A stretch of 64,000 bases of DNA. Origin: Ulva prolifera. Its lineage: Eukaryota; Chlorophyta; Ulvophyceae; Ulvales; Ulvaceae. Numbering within the stretch: the first letter of the stretch is position 1; each line of letters begins with the position of its first letter. Position numbers and translations under genes: made by a program. The stretch is from NCBI GenBank assembly GCA_023078555.1, contig CM041198.1, positions 10,029,836-10,093,835 on the forward strand. The letters run 5' to 3'. Shown here piece after piece: positions 50,445 through 62,881 of the stretch. The notes beneath the pieces were generated by a model. It was not told the origin of the DNA. It saw nothing but the letters and a program-made list of their open reading frames with translations, and made no database searches.

Positions 50445-53400
50445 CATCCCATCCACACTTTGCACAGAACAAAATCCAAAAATGCAATGTGTTTTGTGTA
50501 TGACCAGAGCATTTTACCGGTAACAACAGCCCACATGTTGAGGCAGAGAAGCTCACCTGGTACGATGAGATAAGCTCTTTCAGTTCCTTAAGACCCTTGT
50601 AAAGGCCCGCATTTTCAGCTGGAGGCGTCAAGTATGAGATGGTGTTTGCATATGAACGACGCTTCGCGATTGTCGCCTCAGACGGATTGTTGGCGGCATA
50701 GTAGTACAGGTTAGGAATGTTTCCAATGAGGTTATCCGGGTAGCAAGTGCCGGCCATGCCGACCTGCTTTCCCGGCATAAACTCAAGAGACCCGTGAGTA
50801 CCAAAGTGAAGCACCGCGTCTGCCTCAAACACCTTCTCCAGGAAGGTGTAGTAGGCTGCAAAACCATGGTGTGGGGAAGCACTCCTGCTGAACAGCAGAC
50901 GCATCGGATCGCCCTCATAGCCAAACGTCGGCTGCACACCGATGAACACATTGCCGAACTGCTTGCCAAAAATGAGCAGATCCTGCCCGTTGGTGTTGAG
51001 TTGACCCGGAGCCTTGCCCCAATTCTCCTCTAGTGCCTCGGCGTACTCACACTTCTTGTAGTATTCATCCACAGACATCTTGTACGCGACATTCAGGTCG
51101 GCCGAGTTAAACTTCGCATCCTCATCATTGAGGATCATTTTCACCAGCGCTTCTTCAGATGCAGGGATTGTACCCACCTGCATATCATCAAATAACCTCC
51201 TGTCAACTTGACACCCCTAGCACTGTAGCTCTGCTACCATGTCCACACAGGGGGGCACAATCCGAATCGAGCAAATTTGCAAGCTCAGACTACACACAAT
51301 TCCACTGCTCAACTTTCCAGCGGGACACATATCTATGGTCAGAATGCACACTTCAGGTCAAGAAAGCAAATAACAGCTCCCGTAAGCAGGCACGACATTG
51401 GGAATATGTCCAAATCAGGTGGGAGGCACACGTCATAGCCCTGGCGTTTCATGTCCTTGAGGACCTTGTAGATGGAGCCAAATACATTCAGGTATGCGGC
51501 TGTACCGACATTGCCCTTGTCAGGGGGAAATGAGAACACAGTGATAGCCAGCTTTTTGTCTGCAGCCTTTATCTTGCGGAGGTTTGCCCACTTGATGGCG
51601 CGTGTGCACAGGGACTCCAGGCGGTCAGGCAGTGCATGTGACTTACCCGTCGTAGGATCACGCCCAGCAAACACAATCGGCTCCATCGCACCGTCCAGCT
51701 CTGGCAGAGCAACCTGCACACAGACACTCCTTAGTCCACATTCAAATCAATCTACATATTCACAGACAATATAGTGTATGTGTACCGTACACAACATATG
51801 AAGACCAATACAGTTTGTGGAAAACATCTCAACTGTTCACTAACATGCTCAGCAATACCAGCTGCAGAGAAGTAGGGAATGCACACCTGCAGAGCGACCT
51901 GCACTGGGTGCACGCCCAGGTCGGAATCAAGCCACTCATTCGTCGTTTGGAACACCAGAGGCAGCGCGCACAGGTAAGGGACATTGAGCTTTGTGAGAGC
52001 CGCAACAGCCTTGGGTGCATCCTGGCGCGCCGGGCCACCGACAAGTGCAAAGCCGGTGAGCGAGACTGCACAGTCAACATATGACCTGCCAGAGCCAAGA
52101 GGATCATAGAAGTACTTGTTCACTGGCCCAGAAAAGTCAAGGCCACCCGCAAACACCGGCACGACCTTGGCGCCCCGCGCCTCCAGATCCATCACCACGC
52201 CATCATAATGACCATGATCTCCAGTCACCAAGTGCGAACGCTGCATGATCAGGCCCACGATGGGTGCATCAGCTGCGAACTGCACATCCTTGCGTGTGTC
52301 ATACCAGTTGAGGTATTCCTTGATGTCTTCAAAGAAACCACCGTCCTTGGCCATGGGGTGCCAGATGGCAGTCTCTGGAAAGAGCTCAGGCTCAACAATC
52401 TCATCGAAATCAACGTTCTTGAACTCTGGGACATACTCCTTGGTGATGTTGAGGAGGAAAGACTGAAGGTTGCTGGCATTGCCACCAGTCCAGTACTGGA
52501 GGGACATCACAAAGTTGCGCGCATCCTGTGCCTTGTCTGATGGTAGATACTTCAGGACCTTGGGAAGTGTACGCACAAGCTTGAGAAGGTTCTCTTCAAA
52601 GTTATCAGTGTTTTTTCGAGCATTTTTCATCATATCGCCGATAATGCTCTTGCTCTGACCCAGCTGAGCCATGCTGAAGGAGCCGAGTTTGTTGAGGCGC
52701 ATGACAGCAGGCATTGATGGGAAGACGACGCAAGCATCAAGCTTGGATCGTACTGGAGACACTGCCTCAACAATCTGCACACCCAAAATGAATCATCATC
52801 CCGAAGCGCGTCTGCAGTGTGGTTGACAATGTGAGCACAGGCAGAGCACGAAGGCGGTTAGCTCTGGCCTGCCTGCTCTCTGCCCATGGCAGGAGGGCAG
52901 CTGCATGCTGGATGGCACACTATCAATTCAGACAGATCTAATGAAAGTCGAACAAATGTGGACGCGAAGCCCGAATCAGGGCTTTACCCTGATCATACTA
53001 TGATTCGTCCACACATGAAAAGAAGATGTTCAGGCAATGGCAGGGCATGCCAGGAGTAGAGCATGCCGTGCATCAGTGTCAGACTCGGGAAGAGTACTCT
53101 GGAGCACCAGCTCAGTATATGTCAGGCATGCGTGGAACGGCTTTCTGGAACGTCGCATGGCCTCGCATTGGGCGTTTGTGGTCGGGCAGGCTGGTCGGAT
53201 ATAAAAAGTGAGATGTGCACCTTTTCTGCTAGATCCTCGATGAAGATCAATGAGCCCACAAAAATGTTGGCTGTCTGCAAATCCTTCTGGAAATTCTCGA
53301 AGTTCTTCTCGTCTCGCAGCTCCTCGAGTAGGTATCCGATGATCTCGTAGCAAACCTTGTCGCTGGTGGCGTTGATGCGCTGCACAGCCTCGGTCAATGA

Positions 53401-54076
53401 AGACTGATATTGCGATTCCAGAACAGTGTAAACCAACTTGACCACCGGACGCCCGTTCGCCTCGGGAACCACCCGGCGGGATTCGGGATCTAGGCTAGTG
53501 AAGCCTCCAGCGCCGGGACCTGCACGCGGCATGGACAAGTCGAGCAAACCTGAAATAGTTCGAGTAGTGCGCCCGCACATAGTAGCTACCAGCAATTTTA
53601 CATTGCATTCATGTCCTCGCGGTGGCCGAGGCGGCATGGTGCGGCTTCATGTTACCAGATGTGGGACAGATCTGACCGGTGAGCGGCCTCGCTCAACACG
53701 TGACGACATAATCTTGGGACAGCTTACAGCATAGCTGATTCCAGCTCATGTGCAAGTACAATTATTTTGTAGGACGTCAACTCCTTGACAGGCGAAGTTC
53801 GAAGGGACGCACCACCGCCCTCATCCAGTTGAACCTTCACCGGAGCGGAAGATGATTGAGGACGCTCTGGCCCAGTAGCGACATTCGCTACTACCTACAG
53901 ATAGGAGATATACAATGTAGTGATGAACGTCGGTGAGTGCTGCACTGAGCCTCAACTTTGCCTACGGGCGGTGGTACGAGCAAAGATTCAGGGCTGAAGC
54001 GCACCTGCCGAGCATTCTTCGTACGGCGAGTGCGGACCACTCCTGGGAGAACTTTTTGCACCTGTATGGAGGACAT
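47893..54076 (-). CDS. CHLH: Magnesium-chelatase subunit H, chloroplast
   Basis: Porphyrin-binding catalytic subunit of Mg-chelatase, which inserts Mg into protoporphyrin IX with CHLI and CHLD at the start of chlorophyll synthesis in the plastid. Ten exons, all in phase: 54076-54005, 53894-53813, 53549-53221, 52774-51887, 51713-51432, 51177-50557, 50303-49395, 49168-48800, 48657-48400, 48267-47893; total 1,394 residues, close to the usual about 1,400. The transit peptide starts [18 protein letters not shown]. Conserved blocks include [99 protein letters not shown] and [14 protein letters not shown]-like [15 protein letters not shown]. The second junction uses a GTGCGT donor and is the least certain. 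A (CA)n tract lies in the intron after exon 6. Confidence 0.97.
50405..50442. repeat. (CA)n microsatellite in a CHLH intron
   Basis: About 19 CA units between CHLH exons 6 and 7. Confidence 0.95.
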
Positions 54077-55040
54077 TGCGTTGCCAAATCATCGCTGCTA
54101 GTTTCTGATGCACAGATCACAGGTACCGAGATCTTCCGGCGGTGGCCTGTCTGTGAGAGAATCACCGGCCCGGCACTTCGCGCACATCGGTACTCACCTT
54201 GCTAAGAGCACATTTTCTGCTGGCCGCGCAGCCAATGCTTGGTGCAGGTATCATGGCGAACAGACAGTATATGGAAAAACAGTAGCACTAAACAACTTCA
54301 CACCGCTGACGCTGAAGGAAGCGGGGAACACTGGTATGATCTTGTGGTGAAATTGCGGTTAAATGTTCACACAAATATACCATGTGCCGCAATTCCGGAC
54401 ACCGCTTGCGGACCGTCGTTGTGCTCCCGAGGTGCATGCGCACAGGTGCCCCTCGGAACTGGTCACGCGCCCCGACGTGGCCTGCATTGTGCCAGGCATT
54501 GTCGCGTTAGGGTGATCGCGATTCTGTACTTCCACAGCTGCATCGGCACCACCAGCCTGGTGCCGGGAAATCCATCTCTGTGTTCAAATGCACATCGCAC
54601 GGATGACAGCGCCCACAAAGACGAATACAATGTATATTGGCATTGCGCAATTGGTGTAGTCCTACTTTGCGGTATTCGCCATGAATTTAGTTTCGTCGCT
54701 ACTGCCTGAGCTCGCAATCCGAAATCACTCCGCGCGACGCTGAACGTCGACAGGACAGCCGCCTTGCGCTGAACTGATCTGTCTGGTGAGCACATGATCG
54801 CCCAGAGCCCAATGTCTAGTTGCGTTGCATCGAAACTAGTAAAGCTCAGAATGCACTTTCACGTTCATCTTGGTGCATCCAATAGCGTTTTCGCGCCATT
54901 GCATCAGTGCCACTCGTGAGTTGCTTCAGGGCTACACTCTCTACCACAGATGGAGGTGAACGTTGTATGCAGCTGTCGCACAGCAGCATGCATCGTGACA
55001 TGGGGTGCCCCTCGGGAGCCCCGTCCGCTTGACCACACCA
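54077..55040. other. CHLH upstream region; no gene recognised
   Basis: Should hold the CHLH promoter and 5' untranslated region. Open frames on both strands (for example 54239-54709 plus) have no recognisable family. No clear TATA box or light-regulatory motif that I would defend. Confidence 0.4.
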
Positions 55041-55680
55041 ACCGATGGCCTCTGACTCCAGCTATGCCGGGTCCGATGGGAGTGCGGGATGCCTTCGTTG
55101 GCATGTGCAGGGATTGCTGAGACGGCTTGGGCGATGCATTGTCCTGGGTACGGTGCGGCGTGGGCCGGCGAGGCTGCGCGGCGGTGTGCCGGGCTGGTGT
55201 GGTGTGCTGTGGCTCAGGGGGTGGGGGTGGGGTTTGGGGCTAGGGCGGCCTCCGGCAATCGGGCGGCCATGATGGGCGGCCTGCAGGCAGCAGTGCGTTG
55301 GGCGTGGCCCTGTCGTACGGCGGCGGGCGTTGTGGTGCTGGCGGTTGTGTTGTTGTGTGTGGGCCGTGGGGTCTGTGCGTGCGTGTATGGGTGTGTGGGT
55401 GTGTGCTTGGCGGTCTGCGGATCTGTGTCGTTTGCTGCGCCGGTGATGGGTTTCCTGGGCGTGGTGGGTGTCGCGTGCGTGGGTGGCTGGGTGTTTGCTT
55501 CGTCTGTTTGCTTCTTTCGCGGCGCTGCCCGCCTTGCTGCCTTTGTCGTTGTAACACACAGCAGCATGCACGCATCGTGACCAAGCTACAAGCTCGGGCC
55601 ATTGCATGGCACAGCACGACGAAGCATATCTCGAGAGATACTGCCAGACACTGCAAACAAATGCATGCATCGTGACAACA
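55041..55680. repeat. GT-rich low-complexity and dispersed-repeat block
   Basis: The + strand is strongly G/T-rich and gives long but low-complexity frames on both strands (VVVLAVVLLCVGRG-type on +, His/Thr-rich on -), which I do not accept as genes. The right end (about 55580-55660) shares GGCCCGAGCTTGT with the 13.6-13.85 kb fragment on the minus strand. Confidence 0.5.
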
Positions 55681-56094
55681 ACAGCCAACTGTCTTTCAAA
55701 TAATTGAGTCCCTTCCATCGCAGATCTGTCGACAACTGTATCGTCTCTGCACATATTGTTTCTTTCCGTTAGCAAAGGCCCAGATTTGAACAGCTGTGGT
55801 GCTCACAAAAATGCACAGCGTGCAGCACATGTACCCAGCCATCGCGGCAGCATGGCCACACTCAGGTGCAACAGAGTGGTGTTTGTCCATGATTTCAGCA
55901 GTGAAGTTCATGCAGGTTGTACGCCAGGAACTGCATGGTGAGATGTCACACGCACTCTGAGAACACAGAGCCTCGGCCAATTGAGGCTCTGCTGCTGGAT
56001 ATAGGCTCCCTGCCGACACCAAAACTTAGTGTGTCAGATTGCATCTTGACGTGACCATGGAGCCAGTCAGGGACACAAACGTCAATCTCATGTG

Positions 56095-56257
56095 GTCGGG
56101 TATTGGACAGCAAACCCATCTACGTAGTTTCAAAGGACAGAGGCCGGCCATGAAGCCGCTTCTCGGATTCCACTCGCAAACACTCTCACTCATTCATGGC
56201 ACTGGGCCGGGCACGAGCGCGTACCACAGCCCTGCCGGTGATTCCTGCCAGTGATGT
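56095..56257 (-). repeat. Solo 3' fragment of the dispersed retroelement
   Basis: The minus strand reads GGCATCACCGGCAGGGCTG followed by diverged versions of the 149-bp block and ends near CTCTGTCCTTTGAAACTAC, matching the 3' end of the element at 44.3-44.8 kb. Only this terminal piece is present. Confidence 0.7.
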
Positions 56258-57336
56258 ATGCATGTATATGTGGTAACATGGCCATATCAATTGCCGTGTT
56301 GACAACTACGCTCTCTGGGAGACCAACATGAGCCTCGCAATAGGGTACCCCGCAGCTTTGCCTGCACGGCGTCGCCATGTATGCAGGGGCCTTGAAAACA
56401 GCATATTGGATATTGCTGCAGCCCGGCAGGCGCGCCATACAGGAGTACACCACAAATTATCAACCGGCCAAAGCGGAGTCATGGCCTCATCTGACACAGC
56501 CCAGGCAGTCCTCATTGTGTGTTCCCCTTGGATCGACCTCCTTCTCGCTGGTATGTATAACTTTCCTGTGCAGTGACATCGGACGTACGCTATTGCATCT
56601 CGTGTGGCTAGACATGGTAGACTATACCATCACTAACGTTACGCCGACTGTTCCGGTTGCCACTCACCAAGCTGATCCAGAAATGTCTGTAAGAGCAGCT
56701 GCAGGCATGATTCTCGCGGTGTATCAGCCTGACAAGTCAATACATATACTGCATTGCAGATTGTCGTCAATTCTGTTGAATCCGCTGGAAGTAACAGTAA
56801 ACATGCCACGTCAAATGTACAAGCACATATACCTCTCGGCAGTGACACGAAGTGCCTCGTGCTGATATCAACGCGGCACCAGCTGAACTGCGACAATTAC
56901 CTCCAATCCATACTGCAAATGTCCATGCACCTACAAGTCAGTGTCTTTTTGGCACATCTGCTTGACAATCAAAGTGCATGTAGACGGCGAAGTTTGGATC
57001 CTGACAATTGTGGACTTTGGTAGATGGCGGTCCCACAATTTTCTTGGTTTTCGAGAAGGTTGGGTTTGTAGCATATCAGTGGGATGTCCCCGTATGAAAT
57101 ATCCTGCTGACAGCAATTCCATGCCCATGCAATTGTCAGGCTCCAACGCGACACCAAAATGCTTTTCATGATTACCATTCCAAATAAGGAGACATGCTTT
57201 GCTGTTGGTACACAAACTGCTGCACTGCCCCCTCACAGAGGCAAGGTACAACAGAACCTCAAGGCCCACACTTCTCACACCGCATTGTCCTGACGTGTAT
57301 CAGAACCATGATAACATGTAAGCAGGCATACTAACG

Positions 57337-57341
57337 TTACA
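57337..57341 (-). terminator. TGTAA poly(A) signal of PSAL
   Basis: TGTAA on the minus strand 50 bases after the PSAL stop. Confidence 0.6.
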
Positions 57342-57390
57342 ATGCCGAAGATTCTCGTGGCTGCCTTCACAAACTCGGGAGCTTAGATAT

Positions 57391-58993
57391 CTAAGAGTAG
57401 TATGGCAGGAACTGGGAGCAAGCATACGCCCAGCCGACACCAGCCAGACCGCCGATGAACCAGCCAGAGGTGAAGCCAGCCCACCTGCAACCAAACACCG
57501 ATGGGAATTCGATTGCAGACTGTGACAGTAATGAGCCAGGCAATGCACTTCTCCTGTGAAAATTTCATTGGAGCGTACCCATCAGATGACTGAAGCTCAT
57601 CAGCAGGAAGGTCACGCCCAGACAGAGTCTTGCGGGGAGGAGCTGGCATGTCGTCCTGGAATGAGACACCACCATACATTGACAGGCAGACAGTCAGGAT
57701 GATGACCAGCCCAGCTGCGGAAAGGCAGCCAGACACCTCAGCAATGCCATCGACGCTGCGGAGGGGGCCAAGCTGCACACATGACCTTCATAGTCAATGC
57801 ATCAAGCTGGGTTTACCAATTCTGCAGCACCATCTAGAAAACATGCAGTGAACTACAGACACGGACTGCAGCAAGGTGTCTTGCGCTGACTCAACTCAAC
57901 CAGTCCACAGCTACAACCATATACCCCTAGAGATCCCTGCGAGTGTGCACATGTCTTCACATCTGTAGACGTGGTACAAAATCGATGCATGCACAATAAA
58001 AAAACTGTTTGGGAGCCTTTGACGCAGACACCAGTAACCAAGCTATCGTCGCAAGCAACAACATGAACATAGCTGCCAGCAGTGGCAGGCACTCGGCAGG
58101 GCCATCTCACATGGTGTGACGTGAACGGCCATTTCCTCGTGCACGTGATTGAATTATCGTGTCTGTACATATTGCAGAGGAGAATGGCATGAACAAGGAC
58201 GTACGATAATCCCGGTGGTGGTCGCAAAAGGCATGGTGGAAAGCAATGCATGAGAGCGAACGCAACGAAAAAGTACCTTGATGAACGGCCCAGCCATCAG
58301 AAAGCCGTGAGCAAGACCGATCTCCACACCGCGCAGCAGAGGTGAGACACCGGTCCTGTAGATTGGGAGATTGGAAAGGTAGTTCGCGACGATTGGGGCC
58401 GAAGTCACGGGCGTTTCCAGCATGCCAATGAAGGGGTCGCCGTTCAGGGGCTGAATGACCTGCTTCTGCAAACACGAACAAAATCACTTGTATTCTGTAC
58501 TTTGCGCTTGTCATCTCCGACATTACACTTTGCTCCAGTGACGCCACTAAAGCGCCGATGCCGGTCATGTACGAAGCCCCAAAATAACGCAAACGGAGGC
58601 ATGTGAAAACTGATTTCAGAGACATGATGAGTGCAACATCATGCTCTAACGAACAGATTCCACTGCCGCACGGATGTAGTCCGCTGCAACCCTGCCTCGG
58701 CCCACACGATCTGATGCGCTCCGGCTCCGGTACAATGCTGATGACTACCACATTAGACAGGAACAAGATAGCAGATGGAATAGGCAGACGCAGGTCGTGC
58801 AGCGTAAGTCAGCCCTACGCTGTGCTGCCATGCTTAACCGCATCACTGATCCCGAGGGCGACATATCCCCATCAGCGCAGACCCGATCGCGTCGGCATAC
58901 CTTAGCAGCCTCTGCATTGCATCGAACCTGCCTGGATGGAACCAGGCCGGCAATCTTGCCGAAAGAGGCCTTGTTGACACGAGCGGAGATCAT
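57391..58993 (-). CDS. PSAL: Photosystem I reaction centre subunit XI (PsaL), chloroplast
   Basis: 189-residue precursor from four exons in phase: 58993-58901, 58465-58277, 57772-57579, 57484-57391. PsaL is a three-helix thylakoid membrane subunit of PSI that binds chlorophyll and, in green algae, docks PsaH/PsaO for state transitions; it forms the trimer contact in cyanobacteria. Exon 1 is a transit peptide ([20 protein letters not shown]) ending NAEAAK. The mature protein has [39 protein letters not shown], the first helix [15 protein letters not shown] with its chlorophyll-ligand His, LGPLRS, helix [27 protein letters not shown], and the last helix ending [17 protein letters not shown]. 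All expected regions are present. It is transcribed in the same direction as CHLH, 3.3 kb away. Confidence 0.97.
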
Positions 58994-60600
58994 GATGCCT
59001 GACGGTACTGCGACTGTCCACAACCTCTTAGATATCTGGTGTGCACCACAGATGACAACGACTCTATACGACGTTTCGAAATGGCCGACTTTCCTGGGCT
59101 GCGCTGAGCAACGGTTCAAATTGGCGCATCGGTAGAGGATGCGATCTGGCGGTGTGGTGAATCGTGAATCTGGATACCTCGTGTTGGTTTTGGCCACGTT
59201 TTTTTACCAACCTTTATTGCGTCCCAACACATCACCGATCAACCAGTTGATATCTGCAAGGAAGAATGCACACATCATGACACAGTGCGCACTGTTTTGA
59301 GCGGTGTATTGTGTTCTGCAGAGGTATTGCTACTGTTGCGTCTGACATGGCTTGGGCGCTCGTGCTCCTGACCTTTCCGGAAACTTTGATCCGTACAATG
59401 ACACAGGACTGCAGTGTACGTAGACTAGACGTGCTAAGTCTAGCAGCCTGCTCAAGGACCCGTCAATATCTGACATTCTGCCACGCTGCGTCCAGACCGT
59501 CTCTTCGGACATGGGACGCAGCGTTGTCAATCTTTTGTACATTGGTCAGAAGGCTTACATCATGCCCGAATAACGCCGTTCAGATCCAGTCGGGCACATC
59601 GACTCTCCTGAGGCGTTCTCGGGCCTGCGAAGGAGCATGCAACTCAGACGCGAGAGCAACGTAGCGCAATGGCGCATTGTATCGAATCCGTAGCCTGGCC
59701 TCTGCTCGAATGCTCACAGCATGGGTGCATGTCCAGTGCGGGAGCCACGCAGCCAATCCTTGTCCAGGCAGCGATGCATCGCTGCGTTGCCGGTGTTGGA
59801 TGCAGGCATTGCGACAACAGAAATCAGCCTGCGCCCACAAAGCTCACACCACAACCGTACACTGATCAGCGAACGCTGATATCAAATGGTATCACACATC
59901 TGAGCCCAAGCCAAGCACGTGCTGTGCATATGATATCCCCCCCCCCCCCCCCCCCCCCCCAACATGCAATGCCCTGTCAGAAACATAACCGCTGTGAACA
60001 GGTATCAGCAAGGCCGCAACATTGGCATTGACCAATTGTACAAGCTACTTCATTGGCCAGTCCTTCCTTTGTCATTCTTTGGCATGCGCAAACACACGCG
60101 TAAACACCACTAGTAGGCTCATGGCCTGCGTGGTAATACGTAACTTCTACTATATTGATCCGGCATTTGCCATGCACCATCAAGATGCAGCAAAGAGCGG
60201 GGCAAACAACAGAAGGTGGGACACTGTTAGTGGTGAGACGGGACAGGTGGGGGTATGCAGGCACAGGGGAAGCGGTGCTTGTGCTGCTGCGAAGTGACTA
60301 ATGTGTTTCGACCCTGCGCATTCGCATCCGAGGCAACTGCGAACTGCAACTGTATCCCCCAAGACAGTGTTCGTTTGTACGCTTTGGTGACATCCTTGTT
60401 GGCCAGAGCATTGTATATGAGCGTGTGTGCGGGTGTGCGGGTGTGTACGCTGTACGCTGGATGTCTCGAAAATGTGTCCTGTAGTGTTTGGCAATGCAGC
60501 TGTGCGAAGAGCTTCCGCAGTCTTGTCCTGCGCCTGCGGAGCCGAGCAGCTGTAACGGGCACAGCTGCAGACATGCGTATGGGTTCATACACATGAGGCC
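58994..60600. other. PSAL upstream region; no gene recognised
   Basis: The left part should be the PSAL promoter and 5' untranslated region. Further right there are short frames only, plus a 24-base C run. A weak + strand frame at 59311-59664 has no family signature. Confidence 0.4.
59937..59960. repeat. Poly-C run of 24
   Basis: Uninterrupted C run directly after GATAT. Homopolymers of this length are often inaccurately sequenced, so the true length is uncertain. Confidence 0.9.
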
Positions 60601-62155
60601 CCGGTCGGAACGCCCTGGGTGCAGCCGCGGTTGCGAAAGCACGTTGTGCGCTGTTGGTGTGGATACGGAGTCTGTGAAGCCCCTGCCTGTCAACCGCCAC
60701 AAAGGCAACATTGCTCCACGCCCGCGGTGCCTTCTGTATGTGGCATGATCTAGAGCTGTGGCACACCATGACCCTGCACTCGGACGTTGACAGAGTCCTT
60801 GTACATGCTCTTAGCTTGTGGGCTGACGGACACGGGTCAGCCCATGCACTTCCATGCGTGCCACTGCGGTCTACATCCCCGGCGGTGCTCCTCACCAATC
60901 TGGGGGATTTGCCCGTAAGGATTGTGTGCACGCCATCGTGCCTGCTGTCGGTGGTGGGACGTGGCCGTGGTCACCTACGAGGGCGCCCCAGTGTCCGCCC
61001 AGTTTAAGGCTACGCACAGTGTGGTGCATGCCTGGGTCTACATTGGTGCTGCCGCCCAGTTGGGCAGGCCTGTGTGGCCGCAGTGCACCTGCAGGGCATT
61101 GCATGAGGTGTGGGTGCGGTACCTGGACCCGGCGATTACACCGGGGCCGTACAGACCCACCGAAATCTCGGCCCCACTTACGGAGTAAGGTTCCTTTGGT
61201 TGAACCAGCGATCGGCTGCGGCAAGGCTTCCTTGCGCGCGCTTTTGAGGTTTGTAAGGTGGCCCCCCCCCCCGTGATGGTGTCTGAAGGGAGTGGGGTTA
61301 GCCGCGCATGTTCACAAGCGCGAGTCGTGCTCTCTACAGTCCGTTGGTCCAGACTTCATGCCGAGAGAAGGGACGATGCTCCGATATGGAATCTGTTGTC
61401 TAGATCTGCAATGATGCACGAAGGAGTGTGCCCCCTTTGAATCGTTGAGTCCTGTGGGGGACTATGTTGATGTCCGCAGTGCGCTTGACCAACCATAGTT
61501 GTACCCGATGCGTACGTGTACTGCCCATGCTTCGGCTCCGGTGCTGCAAAACCACATGTTGTGCGTGATGTCCCATTTGCGCTCCCGGCGGCCCAGCGTG
61601 CTTTCTCAGATGGCGGTACTAACATGTTATTCGCTGTTGCGTTTGCCATGCCGTCAATGCTTGATGCCGCCGTGGCCCTGCCGCGGCCTGGTTTGGTCCC
61701 GGCCCAGGCACGAACTGCCTGTGTCCGCTTGCTTGTGGCAGCTTTGTGCAATGTGGACGCGCCGGTGTGCGTGCATGCGGCGGCGGGCCTTAAGTCTGAT
61801 GTGTGGCGGTCCCTCTGCTTGCCCTCAGGCACTGTTGCTGCGCTCTTGTGATCTCAAGCTACAGCGGCTCGGCCAACACATGGCGGAGCACCAAAGCATA
61901 CCAGTCGGCATTGCAATCAGAAGCAGTGATTTGAAGATTTACACAGTTATACTCATTCAGCACACGACAACCACCACCTCAAGGCTAATCGCCCAAAATA
62001 ACTACCCTTTGTATGAATTCCGTACGGTATTATCAAAGCTCTTCCATGTTTTCCACACCACTTACAGCTTGCTGAAGCCGCGGGTGAAATTATTCCTGCA
62101 CGACCGGGCGATGGCAGTCAACGTCTGCGCATGCATGTCCGCGTTCAAGTAGGGT
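60600..62155 (+). pseudogene. Disrupted GC-rich coding relic of unknown origin
   Basis: No family recognised. On the + strand protein-like stretches follow one another but change frame several times: about 60800-60950 (LLTNLGDLPVRIVCTPSC), 60960-61188 (WDVAVVTYEGAPVSAQF, VVHAWVYIGAAAQLGRPVWP), 61258-61440 (VMVSEGSGVSRACSQARVV), 61516-61851 (NMLFAVAFAMPSMLDAAVAL, ARTACVRLLVAALCN) and 61855-62152 (AIRSSDLKIYTVILIQH, ending CACMSAFK). Ala/Val-rich composition and GC content resemble the retroelement insert at 43.6 kb rather than the host exons. It may be a decayed mobile or viral-type structural gene beside the copia element, but this is inference. Confidence 0.4.
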
Positions 62156-62199
62156 TGCGGTATGATGCGGTCCTAAAGAGCCCGATCCTGACGGACTGC

Positions 62200-62575
62200 C
62201 ATGCGGGCGCGGTTGTAGTGTGGCAGTTGGCACAATGCATGAGCCCGCGGGCAGCAGTGTGGTGACAGGTGCACCCATGCACGGACGATCCGCGGATCCA
62301 GTGCAGGGTTAAGCCGCCAGCCGAGATTGTCTCGATGTAGTGAGAGAGATCCCGCGAGGGTTTTCCCGGCGTAACCTTGAGTATTCAGTGTGCATATAAG
62401 CATGTGCACACAAGATCTGTAACCTCTCTTCTTGTTGTCTCACGGTGTTAGCATCTCCCCATCAGTGTTTCCTCGGTTCTACCTCTGTGCGCAGAAGGTA
62501 TGGAACACTGGCCTCCTGACCTGACCTGACGTAAGACTGCGCGTCTGACCTGAGCGAATATAAGCATTTCTGACA
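62200..62575 (+). repeat. 5' LTR of a Ty1/copia element (left edge not determined)
   Basis: The right edge is set by the CA dinucleotide at 62574-62575 directly followed by a primer-binding site. A TATA-like GCATATAAGC lies at about 62393. The left edge could not be fixed because the partner LTR is outside the window. Confidence 0.5.
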
Positions 62576-62587
62576 TGGTATCGGTGA
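62576..62587 (+). other. tRNA primer-binding site of the copia element
   Basis: TGGTATCGGTGA immediately after the LTR end. It is identical to the 12-base site in the gypsy element (minus strand, 23682-23693). Confidence 0.7.
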
Positions 62588-62881
62588 ATGTTAGCGTTAT
62601 GTCTGTTTATGGTCTTGTTCAGGAAGCCGTCGGCCAATGTCTGTGCGAAGACACGGCGGGCATTCCACTGTTCTGCCGGCGCTCAGACTGCGGTCAAAAG
62701 CGCAGGCATCATTTAGCTTTCTCGTAGTATATTGTTGTTAGACACAATTCGAGAAGCTTGTTTTAATGATCAGCGCTGAGAAAAGTGAACGCGTTCGCTT
62801 ATTTTCTCAACCTGTAGGCTTGCGAGCCATCCCATCGGTTGGTTGCTGCGCGCGACAAACAACCGTCTGTCCTAATGCAGG

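Larger units (their letters stand above)
55681..57390. other. No firm gene; a few exon-like pieces
   Basis: On + at 56571-56720 (HLVWLDMVDYTITNVTP, MSVRAAAGMILAVYQ) and after a TGCAG acceptor at 56760 (IVVNSVESAGSNSKHATS) the sequence looks weakly coding, and an unrecognised + strand gene is possible. On - at about 55790-55890 a hydrophobic stretch (AAMAGYMCCTLCIFVSTTA) follows a Met. None can be assigned. Confidence 0.3.
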
